Source: Grifola frondosa (Eukaryota; Basidiomycota; Agaricomycetes; Polyporales; Grifolaceae). Taken from it: a stretch of 64,000 bases of DNA. A program made the position numbers and the translations under genes. The notes under the pieces were generated by a model that saw nothing but the letters and a program-made list of their open reading frames with translations, made no database searches and was not told the DNA's origin. The stretch lies in contig LUGG01000006.1 of NCBI GenBank assembly GCA_001683735.1, positions 186,001-250,000 of the forward strand. The letters run 5' to 3'. How positions within the stretch are numbered: position 1 is the first letter of the stretch; the number at the start of each line of letters is the position of its first letter. Positions 48,401 through 60,176 of this stretch are shown piece by piece.

Positions 48401-51127
48401 CTCGCTGTCGTTGGTGCTTCAAGACCCAACGAGAGCGTAGATTCATTACCCCAGTTCCCAAGGAGGCCAACTCATCGCGCGAGACATAGTGTTGATACCC
48501 CGGCCTCCTTCCGAAGGATGCGCTGCTGCGCCGGGATTCTAGTCCGGACGCCAGCGTATCGCCCTCTCGCAGAATTGTGCTGAGACGCAATAGCACGAAG
48601 ACTGGCCCGCATAGAAATGGCATCTACATTCCTCGTAATACTGACGGGTCCGTGACGCCTGATGACAGCGACTCCGCGGTCCCCTTCCAAGGACGGCATC
48701 GGGCGAACATGGGACTCCTCCCAGTGATCGTCCCTCCTTCGCCTTCCCCTCTACTGTTCCGGACTCGGTCAAGCCCGATGCACCCGCTCTCAACGACAGA
48801 CCACGCCAGCCTCGGGGCCGGTTTCAAAGTGAGATCGATGCTGCAAGCTCGAGACGGAAACCTCGGCCAAACTCCTATGATGACCTTGGAGCGAAGCCCC
48901 GGCGTTCGAGGTTCGAGAGCATGGTCAATCTAGGCGTTGCGTCCAGCAATGCATCTGCAAGCGACCTCATGTCCCGAGACTCATACGACGGCAGCGCTGT
49001 GCGGCAGACTTTAATCGTTAGAGAGGACGGCAAGGCGCCTACCTCGTTCGTGCGTACATTTTACGCAGTCTTTATGATTGTGCCTGACGTTTCTCTGCGC
49101 ATAGCAACTTGGCAACTGTATCGGGCGCGGTCAGTTCGGCGCTGTATATCGAGCGCTGAATCTTAACACAGGTCAGATGGTTGCTGTGAAGCGGATCCGT
49201 CTGGAAGGTTTGAAGGAGGAAGAGATTGCACAATTAATGAAGGAGGTGGACCTTGTCAAGAGTCTTTCCCATCCTAGCATTGTCAAATATGAGGGCATGG
49301 CAAGAGACGATGACACTCTCAATATCGTCCTTGAGTATGTTTGTCTACGCTCCAAATATTCTTTACTATTATTAAACTCGTTTCACAACAGATATGCAGA
49401 GAACGGATCACTCGGACAAACCCTCAAGGCATTTGGCAAGCTGAATGAACGTCTAGTTGCTAATTACGTCGTTAAGATCCTGGAGGGTCTTCATTATCTT
49501 CATCGGAACGATGTCGTCCACTGCGATTTGAAAGCCGCTAACATTTTGACCACCAAGAATGGGAATGTCAAGCTCTCAGACTTCGGAGTGTCGCTGAACC
49601 TCCGCGCGATGGAACGCGAGATGAAAGATGTCGCTGGCACCCCAAACTGGATGGCGCCCGAAGTGATTGAACTTAAAGGCGCATCTACGAAGTCCGACAT
49701 CTGGTCTCTGGCATGCACGGTCATTGAATTGCTGACTGGTCGGCCCCGTACGCCGAGATTGCCAATAGCATGTCAGGTATTGAATGCCTTTGCCTAATTC
49801 ATCCCCTTTCTAATGCCATGGAATTTCTCACAGTCATGTTTCGTATTGTGGAGGACGATATGCCGCCTTTGCCTGAGGGTTGCTCGGAAAGTCTCCAGAA
49901 CTTCCTGAAATCATGCTTCAATAAGGATCCCACCAAGCGACCGAGCGCGGAGCTTCTTTGTGAGCACGAATGGCTCAAGAAGAATTGGGCCGCCACAAGG
50001 TACGTGACCTCGTCCGACAGTGAAAATTTGAGTGCTAAGCGCTCTACCAATTCTAGGAGTTGCGCCCGCAGGACAGTATTCCCTTCTTACGCCGCGTTAG
50101 CGCCGACCTCCAGAAATCTGAGGCTATCCGCTATCTTGCTAAGATAGAGATGCCCGACTCGGACCGTGCCACACCTGATCATCTACCCCATGTGGATGAG
50201 TTTGTTAGCGGGTCACCTGCGAGGCCTAGAATGTCCAATGATGGTGAGGCTATATCTCCCCGGGAACACTCCTTCGTCAAAACGACCTTTGGCAAACGTA
50301 CGTACTTCTGCATCATCATGTTTTCACTTGACTTACGCCAACCAGCCGTTATCTGCCGCGTTTGCCTCCAAAGTGTCAAGAGGAGCGCGGTTCTATGCGA
50401 GCAATGCAGCCTCATTGCGCATGGGAAATGCGCCCCCAATGCACCGCCGACCTGCGATCTCCGTGCTCAATTACTCCTCTATGCGCAGTACGCCGAGAAC
50501 GGCAACCCTGCTAATCCATACACAAGCCCAATGGAAATGTTGGCGAACGTTCAGTCCAACCCCACCACTAGCCCGACGACAGATGATGGAATCTCGCGCA
50601 GGACTAGCGTAGACTCCGCACCCGCGCATCCATCTGCTCCCGGCTCGCAGCCTCATGTGACCCATCCACCCACTGCCTTCAAAGTATTCGCCGCGTTCAA
50701 GCGCTCACGGTCAATTATGTCCATGGACCAGGACCAGTCGCCGGCTGCATCCTCTCCACCGAAACCGAATGTGAACAACCGCCAGGTGACCCACAAACGT
50801 TCGGTGTTGAAGCGTAAGCAGGAGCCCAAGGAGCGTCCTCAATCCATCTCGAGTAACAGCACATCACCCAATTCGGCAAGCATGCGCAGTGCTGTCACTG
50901 CGCTGGAGAGCATATCCAGTGGCGGCCGTGGCACGACACGCCAGTCAGCGCGCTCCACCGCAGAATCAACGGGCGCGTCTGATAGGATGTCGAGGATGAC
51001 ATCTTTCTCGGAGGTGTCGGTTGCAGAGACAGAGCGTGATGATTCCAGGTTCCCTGGAATACACATGCCACATCACGGTCGGGATAAGAAACGGGACTCC
51101 AAGAACGGTGGTTGCACCGTGCAGTAA
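45452..51127 (+). CDS. Cdc7/SepH-family STE kinase with CH domain, C1 domain and CaaX box
   Basis: This is a protein of about 1,780 residues. A long Ser/Pro-rich N-terminus precedes a calponin-homology-like domain (about residues 450-620: FCEALRDGYVLCKLVNKLFP, VRTSNVTMFLAGCRSVGVQA, HRDDLLEANPESLARVAKTI). The kinase domain (about 1180-1435) has GRGQFGAVYRALN, VAVKRIRLEG, HCDLKAANIL, KLSDFGVSL and GTPNWMAPEVIE, with SIN/MEN-type kinases such as S. pombe Cdc7 and Aspergillus SepH as closest relatives. A C1 zinc finger (about 1510-1560) reads ICRVCLQSVKRSAVLCEQCS then LIAHGKCAPNAPPTC with correct His/Cys spacing. The last residues are NGGCTVQ, a CaaX prenylation motif. Short introns splice well. 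The frame slips at four C4 runs (46317-46320, 48498-48501, 48681-48684, 49744-49747), each repaired by one C, and once near 45900. I read these as sequence errors in a working gene. Confidence 0.88.
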
Positions 51128-52678
51128 ACTATTTCCCCTTGACTATTGCGTGTCGTGGTATAGACGATCGTTTTCCCATCCTCGCATCTTTCTACCTCTA
51201 CAGATATCTCGCTTGTGCATTTGTACTACTATACCTTGTCGCATCCACGATCATTTCCTCCATTTCAGGACTTCACTTTCTTATTGCATATAGTGCTATA
51301 TAAACGCCGTCGTAATAGTATGTCGCATTTCACGGTTTCTGATCCACTCCATTCACTCCTAGTATTACTAGCCTCATCCTTATATGTTTACTGCTGTCGT
51401 CGCCATACACTGCTGCATCGCAACGCATTCGAACTGTCGTGCGCTTACCGTAAATCGAGTTTAAATTTTTTTACAGTGTGAGCTGCTCAGGGCCTCGGGA
51501 ATCAATAAGTTGACTGATTGTTTCTGGCAATGAAAGCATTGCTTACGGCCACGGTTTGGAATATTGCTGTTCGGATGTTTTCTATCGGGTGAACTTCAAT
51601 GTCAAAGCATCTGAGGTGAGAAAAGGTTTAGAAGTTGATGTTCATTGACATTGAGTCTGCTTTCGAAACTAGTAGTATGAACAGATAAGCTTATATAAGG
51701 ATACGCATAGTCGCGTAGGCTGCCTGAGTGGCACAGTTCTAGCACAGTCCTTGCATGTGTTAATGGAGAATTTAAGCCTGTTGTAATAAAAAACCTACGG
51801 GCCGCTCTTGCCGCTTGAACGGCAAGTATAATGGCCCTTGATCGGAATATTCAACATTCGAACAATACAACCCCTGCAGACCACTATCCGCAGGGACAGT
51901 GGTAGTAATTCAACCCGGGAGTGATGGCTGAGGTACTTCGAATGTTTCCAACATCCCCATCCTCCATGAGACTATTCAATGCCTAACGGAGTAGCCGCCA
52001 GCGGGCATCCAAAATTCATAGCCGCACTTAGTACATTTGGGCAGGGACCACATATGTCTCACTTCCCGTCAAATATCAAGATCCGTAATGTCGCAATCCA
52101 TAGCGTGGTGGTGCTTTCCTCATCTTCGAGGCGCAAGTGCCCAAGATTGCGTGAGTAGGCTCCTCTCGATTCTATGCGGTTGATAGGTGTATCATGTGTT
52201 CACATGGATGCTTCTTCCTTAGACACTTCTGGTATTTGATACGCCTCGGAGAATTGCACAAGAAACCGTAAAGATGTCGTTTTTTTCCGCCGAGAGACGG
52301 TTCCTGACATCAATATTAAGCTACATATATTGGTAAGGCCCACTATTGTCCGCCCAAGCCTCCTTCACCTCCAGCTGACGCGCTGAGATATCAGTAATGC
52401 GCTCGAAGTCAAAGAATCTATCTGGCTTGGCGAACACCCCTGCATCTCCAAACCCTCTTGACGAGAAACTTGCATTCTCGGACACTACAGTTGAGAAACA
52501 GACATCAGCAAAAAGTCGCAAACCCGGTAGCGCTTGCAAGACCTAACCAGAGGTTCGCATTCCGGTACGGCCCGGCCAGATCTGCCATGAGGCTACCAAA
52601 CGCCGGGCGTCTGATTGGAGCGCGCAAGTCCTGAGCAGATGGCGCGAGTCTGTGAAGACCTGGTAATGTAGTACAATA
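51128..52678. other. AT-rich intergenic region between the kinase and the transposon
   Basis: About 1.5 kb without a supportable gene. Its right part may include the left end of the Plavaka-like element. I looked for an inverted copy of the repeat at 59.9 kb and found no convincing match. Confidence 0.45.
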
Positions 52679-55600
52679 TTATAGTATACATCCGACAATA
52701 TCATACATTTTAATGTATTTTAATATAATTGTTTGCGGGGCCATATATTGCGAAGCCCGACCCTTCCAAGCCAATGTAGGAATGCAGCTACATAAGACAG
52801 CCAGCGGCGGTGTACCTACAGCGCAGAGAACCCAGCCTCCTCTCTCTCCTCGTCCTCGTCATCCCCTATTTCCTCGCCGTCCTCCGGACCCAGGTCCGGT
52901 TGCGTCTCCTCCTGCTCAGGCTCCGCCCCACTATCTTCGCTCCCCTCCGACCCGTACCCTTGCTCTCTTGCGAGCTCATCTTCATCGATCTCTTCGGCGT
53001 CCTCTCCTTCTGTACCGGCAGCTTCCTCATCTCCATCTTCATCGCTTGATCGCGCAGCGCTTGGGCCATCTTCGCGCTCGACTTCTAACTCCTCCGAGTC
53101 TTCTTGAGCACTTGTGCATGGCCTTGGACATGCGCCTGTTGAATGGAGTGACCCCGATTGATGTCCTATCCCCCTCCGTTGTACCGCATAAACATATTGC
53201 GGTCAACGAACCTAATACAATTGATTTCGCATTAGTAGTACTTTGAATACCTGAGAAAATGATTGTACTCACATCCCGACGTAGAAATATTTCCAGTCGT
53301 TATCTTCTTCTTCATCCTGGCGTGCTATAGAGTACCCAGGGAGGCTTTCATCTGTGTGCCCGTGCTGGAATGCGGGAATCAGGTGTGCGCCTCGGAGAAT
53401 CTGTTGAGGGTCCAAGAACATGAACGCATCTTCTTGTCGACAGTCTGTGAATTTCAGGCGATGCAATCGTTTCGTGTCGAATCCTCCAGGCTGTGTTTCA
53501 TCCAAATCAAAGGAACGAGCCCACAAGATGTCGTATCTCTTCGGCTCAGGACATCTCGGAAGGTCGGGTCCGGAGCGGTACACATTAACGTGAAATATGG
53601 TGAGAATGCGAGTGTACATGAAAGGGTGGGGGTCACCAGAGGGCGCAAGCATCATGACGTCCGGATGAGAACTCGGGTTGATCGAATCCTGCGCGCGCCG
53701 CATGTCGTACGTAGTGTAGTTGACTCGGAGAACCTTGTGGATATACAGGCGGTTCTGTTGAATACGAAGTGTGTCGCGGTCGTCGTCTGAGAACTGTGGA
53801 GGGAGATCACTATCCGAGGATCCGGCCATTCGAGCGAGCAAGTGGTCCTCCAGCTTGCGGACGAAGTCCTGAGACAAGATCAGCAATGTTGTGCTAGGAA
53901 CCTGGAGAACGTACCTGGCATGCCGGATCTTCTAGGCGGTCTGACGCGAACTCCGTAAGATCTATATGCCGCCTTTGATCCTCAGCGATATGGTGATGCT
54001 CCTTGGGGGAAGTGGGGGGAAGACGCTCGCTATCTGCGAACCGAAGGCGGACTTGATGGCGGTGGATGCGTGAATAGCCTTGGGAGCTTGCCTTTTGCGT
54101 TTCGAGCTCTCGTGGTGAGACGTAGAGTTGACAGCGTCTTGGTGGTGAGCTCGGATCCTTCGCAGATAGGATTCACGTGCATATGCCTCGCAATCTGGAG
54201 GGTGAACTGCAAGTTCTTGTTAGTGCGAGCATAGAATTTCTTGACGCGTCGGTGCTCTAGTTCGCCCTAGAATTATTGTTAGTATTACTGAAACATCAAA
54301 TGAATTGACGACTCACAATTTGAGTCTGTAATTGTCGGTTGTCCCAAACAGCCGATTGTACGCACATAGTCACCAAGACGGTGCCACTTGTACGTGTGCA
54401 AGTTGAAGACCTTGGTTTTCTTAGTCGGTGCTGCCGCTCTGGCCTTTCCTTTGTCTTTAGGTACCTTGCTCTTGGATGCAAGTGCTGCTGTGCGAGCTGT
54501 CTGGCCCCGTCTCCTTTGGGAGCTCCTGAGTAGAATAGGTGGCACAAACGACCTTCTTGAAGGTGCGCACAGACTTTCCTAGCGCTGACGTAGCCTGCTC
54601 GAATTGGTTGAGTGTCGAATCCGTGTGGAGCCGTAACTTGGCATGCGCCTGCCAAACCGCCAAGTCGAAGTACATGTCGAGTAGGATGGCGTTGTGCTTA
54701 TGTTGAAGTAGGCCATCGACGACTGGTATAATGCACTAACCTGGTTTATTAGCATATGAACATTAAGGGTAATCAGCCAACGTACCTGCAACATGTCTTC
54801 GTAGTCGCGCGCGGCCAGTTTTTTGAAACCTGAAGTATTACCTCCGAATTGTCGTATGGTGTCCCATCCAAATGTGGGAACCTGACGAAATCTAATAAAA
54901 TTGTTATTCAATATCACCGTTGAATGAGGAGAACTTTACCTCGCATCGAAACGATGGACCTTGTCCGTGCCGGCTGCAATGAGGATGCGCACCGTGTGCG
55001 TTGTCGTGTCTTTAAGCGTGCCAAGCTCGAATTTGTGCATTTGGTCTGGCACTAACATGCGGTAATGATTTTCACCGTGTTCCTTGAATCAAATCGAAAA
55101 TGCACTCTGAACCGACGAAGAGATTAATCAGCACCCAAATTGAGATTGCACAGAAACATACCCGTGTTGTGGTGAGGGAGGTGGGATCCAGTTTGCGTGA
55201 AATTTGTGCACCTTCGGGGGAGTATCCTTTCTCGAAGAGCCATTTGCGGGCAATCGAGATGTCCCAATTGACGGTGAAGTCATCTTCACGAGTTTTGGCG
55301 CGTCGCTTCCGATCTACTGCAGTCCCCATTGCGGGTACGTACATCTTCTTGATAAGGCACGCGGGACATGGGCATCGAGCGAGGAACCACATGCATGCCA
55401 CAAGCATTCTGAGCGCATCCGTATTTAATCATTTAACGCATGCATGTGGAATGAGATACGTACTTTTCTGGGTAGTCAGCCGAATATGTGAAGAATCGAG
55501 GGAACAGTCGCCTTATAATGCCGTCGCCACACTGGATCAGGATGCCGTGGACGTAGCATGCATAAATTCCGGATCGAGCAATTTGAGCCAGATGTTGTGC

Positions 55601-57162
55601 ATCAGCTCACGGCGGACGAAGCGCAGGATAGCGGCGCTGGCAGGATGATTGTATATCGACTGATACCACTCTTGAAAAGAGTCCGGAAGCTGCCAAGAGG
55701 CACGTGTAAGCATACTATAATATAAGCATGAAGAGTTTGCGCACCTTAGGTATATACGCCATATGGTGGGCTGCAAAAGAACGAGGCTTACCACGGAGAT
55801 ACTTGGATAAATTCCCGAAGAACAAATATATGGGCCAAAGGGAAGCCATGCCAAAACTGGCCAGGTGCGTAGAGTCCGACCACACCATGAGGGGAGCAAT
55901 GGCGTATTCAACATCATCGGAGTCTTCAGGCTGCCGTGGTTGAGCGCGCATAGTAGCGTCTGCCTCGATCATCGCGTCCGAGTTGAATATATCTGTGTAG
56001 ACACGCTCGGGGTGTGAATCTTGAGCGTCGGGTTGCCAGAGCATGGTGAATGGTACCCAGTGAAATTGGCGCGAAGAGACGTCTTGGAAGGCAGCTTTGA
56101 TGATTTCCACCAGGGACCGTAAGTAAACGCCCTTGACCTCGAATTGCGGGGCAGCCTCCTCAGAAGGGTATGCTACATCTCCGGGAACACAATTTTGATA
56201 GACTCGTGACGCCATCCATCTTGCGCGTCGAATGCTCGCTCGGTGTCCACGAATCTGTCAAGTCTCTGGCATTCCCACGCAGCACTGAAGTTGGCGAGGT
56301 CCTCGGGGTTGAAATCCGGAGCGCGTATCACGTTGTGGACCAGCCGATCGACTTCAGACAGCGATTTGGTGTTCTCACCGGAGTACAGCCAGTCCATGAG
56401 GCGGAAGACGGTCGCATTGAGAAATGGAGCAAAGACATGGTTGAGAGAGTCTGGCAGAGAGATGCCGAACCCATGTAGAGGGTTCTGAGGGTCAGTTGGA
56501 GTCCGGATGTGGGTAGGTGCATCTGAGAACGAGTCGAGGGTAAGTGCGTCCTCGGGATCTGACCGCGGCTTGAAGAGATAGCGTCAGAACACGCCAAAGC
56601 GGTTAGGCTCAGTGTCCATGTGGAAGAGAGGCGGAGGAGGCTCTAAGATAGGAAGAGCATCATCTGGAGGGATTTCAGGAACTTCCTGTGGCGGGTCCTT
56701 GGCACGTTTAAGCTTGCGCTGTGGGCGGGGGATGTGTGCGGGTAACCCAGGCAGATTGGTGGGTAGATAGTCGTCAAGAACGCGCGGAACAGCGCACTGC
56801 CGCCAGACCTCGTCTTGAAGACAGGTGCCTCCGGTTCATCATCAATTTCGAGTCTAGCAGCCTGCCAGCATCGGTTAGTACAATATTAGAATATATATAA
56901 TGGTCAATACTTGCCTCTTCCAATTCATGCGCAATCCGCGCTCTTTCTCTCTCTTCGGCTTCTGCTTTCTCCTGCTGCATACGACGCTTACGGAGTGTTC
57001 TTTCAAGTTCTTCGTGTCCAAGATTTTTTGTTCAGCATCTTCTCGTGCGCGAGTCAAGCCCTGAGAGAATAAAGTGTTCAGCGCCTGACATTTTGCACGA
57101 TGACGCTTCAAGGGTGCGTCTTGGTTGTATTCTTTGAGACAGCCTTCACATTTGAATCGCAT
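52679..57162 (-). CDS. Plavaka-type transposase with N-terminal zinc finger and acidic tail
   Basis: I start it at the ATG at 57162 (MRFKCEGCLKEYNQDAPLKR), where C-x2-C...H-x3-C forms a zinc-finger-like motif. Downstream exons read DVAYPSEEAAPQFEVKGVYL, then APLMVWSDSTHLASFGMASL and WPIYLFFGNLSKYLRGKPRS. In related elements this SD[KS]THL..GN..K block carries the first catalytic Asp of the RNase H-like core. CGDGIIRRLFPRFFTYSADY, WFLARCPCPACLIKK, WQAHAKLRLHTDSTLNQFEQ and FVDRNMFMRYNGGG follow. The C-terminus is strongly acidic (SSDEDGDEEAAGTEGEDAEE onward). Frames slip near 57000 and at the C5 run 53170-53174, which needs one more C to read GGGIGHQSGS. The transposase may therefore be intact in the organism or mildly decayed. 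Confidence 0.8.
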
Positions 57163-57481
57163 AGAGATAGATAGGAAGCTGAGAAAGACTAGCAAGATGA
57201 AAATGACGCGCATATAGACAAGTACATGTAGGCAGCGTAAGTACGCGCAGGCAACGTAAGTACGCGCAGGACCGACAAGTTGGTTAAGGTACCGAGGCTC
57301 GATCGAGATGAGATCATTCAATCTCCGAGGCTTATATGCGCTAACTCCGCTGACATCTCCTTCACCTATAAATTCTAGCACGTCTTGAATTCCACCCTTG
57401 ACCAAATTCCACAACGTCCTCTCTGAATTCCGTCTCTAAACTACATCTCTTCGCTTTTTCTCTTCGCTTTTTTTACTTACT
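57163..57481. promoter_or_regulatory. divergent promoter of the transposase and DUF6532 genes
   Basis: A 319-base head-to-head spacer that includes a near-perfect tandem duplication (57232-57269). The pyrimidine-rich run just before 57482 suggests the DUF6532 leader. Activity is inferred only from gene orientation. Confidence 0.4.
57232..57269. repeat. two tandem 19-base units in the element's internal promoter
   Basis: GCAGCGTAAGTACGCGCAG is followed directly by GCAACGTAAGTACGCGCAG, one mismatch apart. It sits between the two divergent start codons, so it could be a duplicated binding site or a chance duplication. Confidence 0.8.
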
Positions 57482-59658
57482 ATGAGCACTCGTCTCAATG
57501 ACCCGAAGGTTGGCGCTCAATCTAGCGCTGATCGACACGCCAGGTACGGAGCCATTAGCATTGAGAACTCTCGGCTAACCTAAATTAGGCCTGTTCCCCA
57601 CTCCCCGCCTCGCCCTCGTTCTCACTCCAGATCGCGTTCCACTTCTCGTGGGCGCAGTGCCAGCCCAGTTCCAAGACGCCACAACAAGCGCACTCGTCAT
57701 CACACTCCTCCTCCCAGCAACTCAAGCCAAACGTCGGGCCATTCTCGGGCCACAAGAAGAGAAGTACACACAAGAAATGCCATCGGAGCCACCACCGGGG
57801 CTCGGACCGTGAGGTCGCACTGCCGCCAGCAACCGCAGTGAGTCCGACTGTGTGCAACACAGTTATGGCTGCCATCATCGACGCCAAGGATCACAAATGG
57901 CAAATACGGTGAGTCACGCGCGCATATATTGTGTTTTACGCTGACTTTGGCCCCTAGCGACCATACCTCTCTTGCCTATCAGCTCCAAGGCGCGGCGCGA
58001 TTCTATTCCGCCAAAATGGTCCATTCATCCGCGTGTACCACATCTTCGTACTTGGACTCACGTTCTACGGCAATGCTAAACACATTGCGAAGGCTGCGCG
58101 CAAGATGCCCCACTTCAAGGATTTGTAAGTGCTTAATTACTTATATATGCGCTGCTAATCATTTACGTAGCCCTGAAAAGGACGTACTTATCATGTGGAA
58201 GGCGTTCAACGAGTTCCTCGTCGATGTACCGTGGTTCACTGACATTATCCCCGGGCTCCGAGACAGCGCCGACCACACGCGTTCACTTTGCAGCTTCGTG
58301 AGTATTCATTATCCTCCTCTGAACCACAGCATCTTACCCTCCCTCTTAGCTCGAGTATCATGCACGCGCCGCTCGCTCTGATGATATCGCGAGCCTGAAG
58401 CGCGATGCACACCTGTTCACGGAAGATATCGACCTTCCAAACGGCGTCAACATTCCCGCCTTCCACACCGATATGGGCAACAAAAGCAACCAGGCTGGAA
58501 CCATGTCGGTCTTGCGCGCCTCCTCGTACCACGATCTATGCGAGACAAATTCGACGAGGACCCAAAAAAGTGAGTGATGCTACCTCTTGACGCATAGTGC
58601 TCATAACAACATCTTCACAGATTTGTACGCAAGGTTCGAACGGGAGTCTACAAGATCACAGCGGAGGACTACCCGAGTTTCATGCACGCTGATGATGGGT
58701 ACGACACGAGCGCTGAGGATAAGGCCTTGGGGATGGGCGAATTCCTCCTGCTGGTGCGCAAACATTCATTACACCAATTACTTTACTACATTAATAATTT
58801 GGTTCAGTGCGGACGCCGCATATTCACAGGTCCACGCTCAGCCCAAAGTGAACCGGGCGCACAAGGCGCGGGCCGCAAGACCGTCGCTCAGCTCAAGAAT
58901 ATGAGCACGGTCACGCCGCAGAATATTGCTTATACAGCTGTAATAGTAAGTAATCCTATCTTATGAATGCTCTCGGGTTCGTTGACGAGTATGTCAGGCT
59001 CGGTTTGCGATCAACGGCCAGCCCGGATGGCGCGACAACGATGGCCTCTTCCACGGCGCCGCATTCTTCAAACATATTGTCGACTTATTCGACGCCGATC
59101 CTACATGGGCTCGCGAAACGTTACAGTGGTGGAATATGTACGTGTTGGTTATGTTTTTTTACTTGTCTAATTAATTATCTACTTTACAGGCAATTGTTCG
59201 GATACTGTGAACCGGACGCCCATGAACATCACGCTGCAGAGGGCCGCAGCACGGCGGTCAGCCGCATTGCTGCACAGCGCGCTGCTCGCCGTGCTGCTCA
59301 ACACGACGTCGAACTCCGCCAGCCTCCCCCCTCGAGCTCTGAGGACGAGGATGCTCGCGCTCGCGCTGGTCCTCGCGCAGTGCATCACACTGCGGCCGTA
59401 TTCCCACCATTTCCTGGCTGTGCCGACGACGAGGAAGACGACCGTCCGCAAGCATACGAAGGTCCAGACGAAGGCGCGCCAGTGGCGAATCAATTTGCCG
59501 AAGAGCTCAAGAAGTCAGGATACTACCAGAATGAGATCGATATGAACGAGGAATTAGATATCGAGGCGTTTGAGAAGGGCTTTGGGTCGGATGAGGACGG
59601 GTATGATGACGAGGACGGGTACGAGGACGAGCGCGGGCGCGAGGAGGAGGATGAGTAG
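57482..59658 (+). CDS. DUF6532-type protein linked to the Plavaka-like element
   Basis: The N-terminus MSTRLNDPKVGAQSSADRHA leads into an Arg/Ser/His-rich segment (SRSRSTSRGRSASPVPRRHN), suggesting nuclear or nucleic-acid contact. The domain reads SPTVCNTVMAAIIDAKDHKW, VYHIFVLGLTFYGNAKHIAK, ITAEDYPSFMHADDG, TVTPQNIAYTAVIVRFAING and GAAFFKHIVDLFDADPTWAR. This pattern is frequent in Agaricomycete DUF6532 proteins. The C-terminus is acidic (ELDIEAFEKGFGSDEDGYDD). Function is unknown. Slips are needed near 57735 and 58500, so the reading frame as given is not continuous. Confidence 0.65.
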
Positions 59659-59828
59659 GTGTTTTTTTTGGTGGACTGAATTGCGCATGTACTCTCTTGC
59701 TGAATTGATAGGAATACCAATATATATTACTGTGCTAAATACTACACTAATGGCTACAATAATACGGGAATGGTTAGTACCTGTAAGCCAATACTAGGAC
59801 TGCCCGTATCGGTGGCGCTTCTGGCCGG

Positions 59829-59975
59829 ACTTACCGGAGATCTTACCAACGCGTACCTGGTCAGTGCTCTATCTTATCTACATTTACCGTTCCTTACCGG
59901 ACCGAGCGCTCTATTTTATGCGCGCTTGCAATTCCTTACCGGACCGAGCGCTCAATCTTGCAATTCCTTACCGGA
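59829..59975. repeat. direct-repeat cluster near the element's right end
   Basis: Two perfect 22-base copies of TTCCTTACCGGACCGAGCGC plus TC lie at 59890-59911 and 59932-59953. A 12-base partial copy is at 59964-59975 and a related CTTACCGGA near 59829. Clustered subterminal repeats of this kind are typical of CACTA-like elements, where they bind transposase; that role is inferred. Confidence 0.75.
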
Positions 59976-60176
59976 ACTTGCACTGCTTGTTGCATTGAGT
60001 GACAAGTGCCGGTCGCGCCGGGCGGTCTGGGCCAGGTACAACTAATCCCGGTCAGAAATGGTAAGTAAATTGGAGAATATAATGTATTACTAACTATATA
60101 TTATTATGTACAGGTTTATACGGTATTGTAAGGTGGGGGGTTTTTGCTGATGGAGGAGTCCTGACTCCGACAAGGG

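Larger units (their letters stand above)
52679..60050. mobile_element. Plavaka-like DNA transposon
   Basis: The interval holds a Plavaka-family transposase on minus, a DUF6532 gene on plus starting 319 bases from the transposase start, and a cluster of short direct repeats beyond the DUF6532 stop. Plavaka elements are CACTA-related DNA transposons abundant in Agaricomycetes. The boundaries are estimates: I could not find terminal inverted repeats or a target-site duplication by eye. Including the DUF6532 gene as cargo or a second element gene is inference from its position. Confidence 0.6.

Noticed and set aside
51128..52678. Left terminal inverted repeat of the transposon
   Set aside because: No stretch matched the inverse of the right-end repeats convincingly by eye.
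59829..59975. CRISPR-like array
   Set aside because: Only two full repeats with unequal spacing, in a eukaryotic genome; transposon subterminal repeats explain it better.
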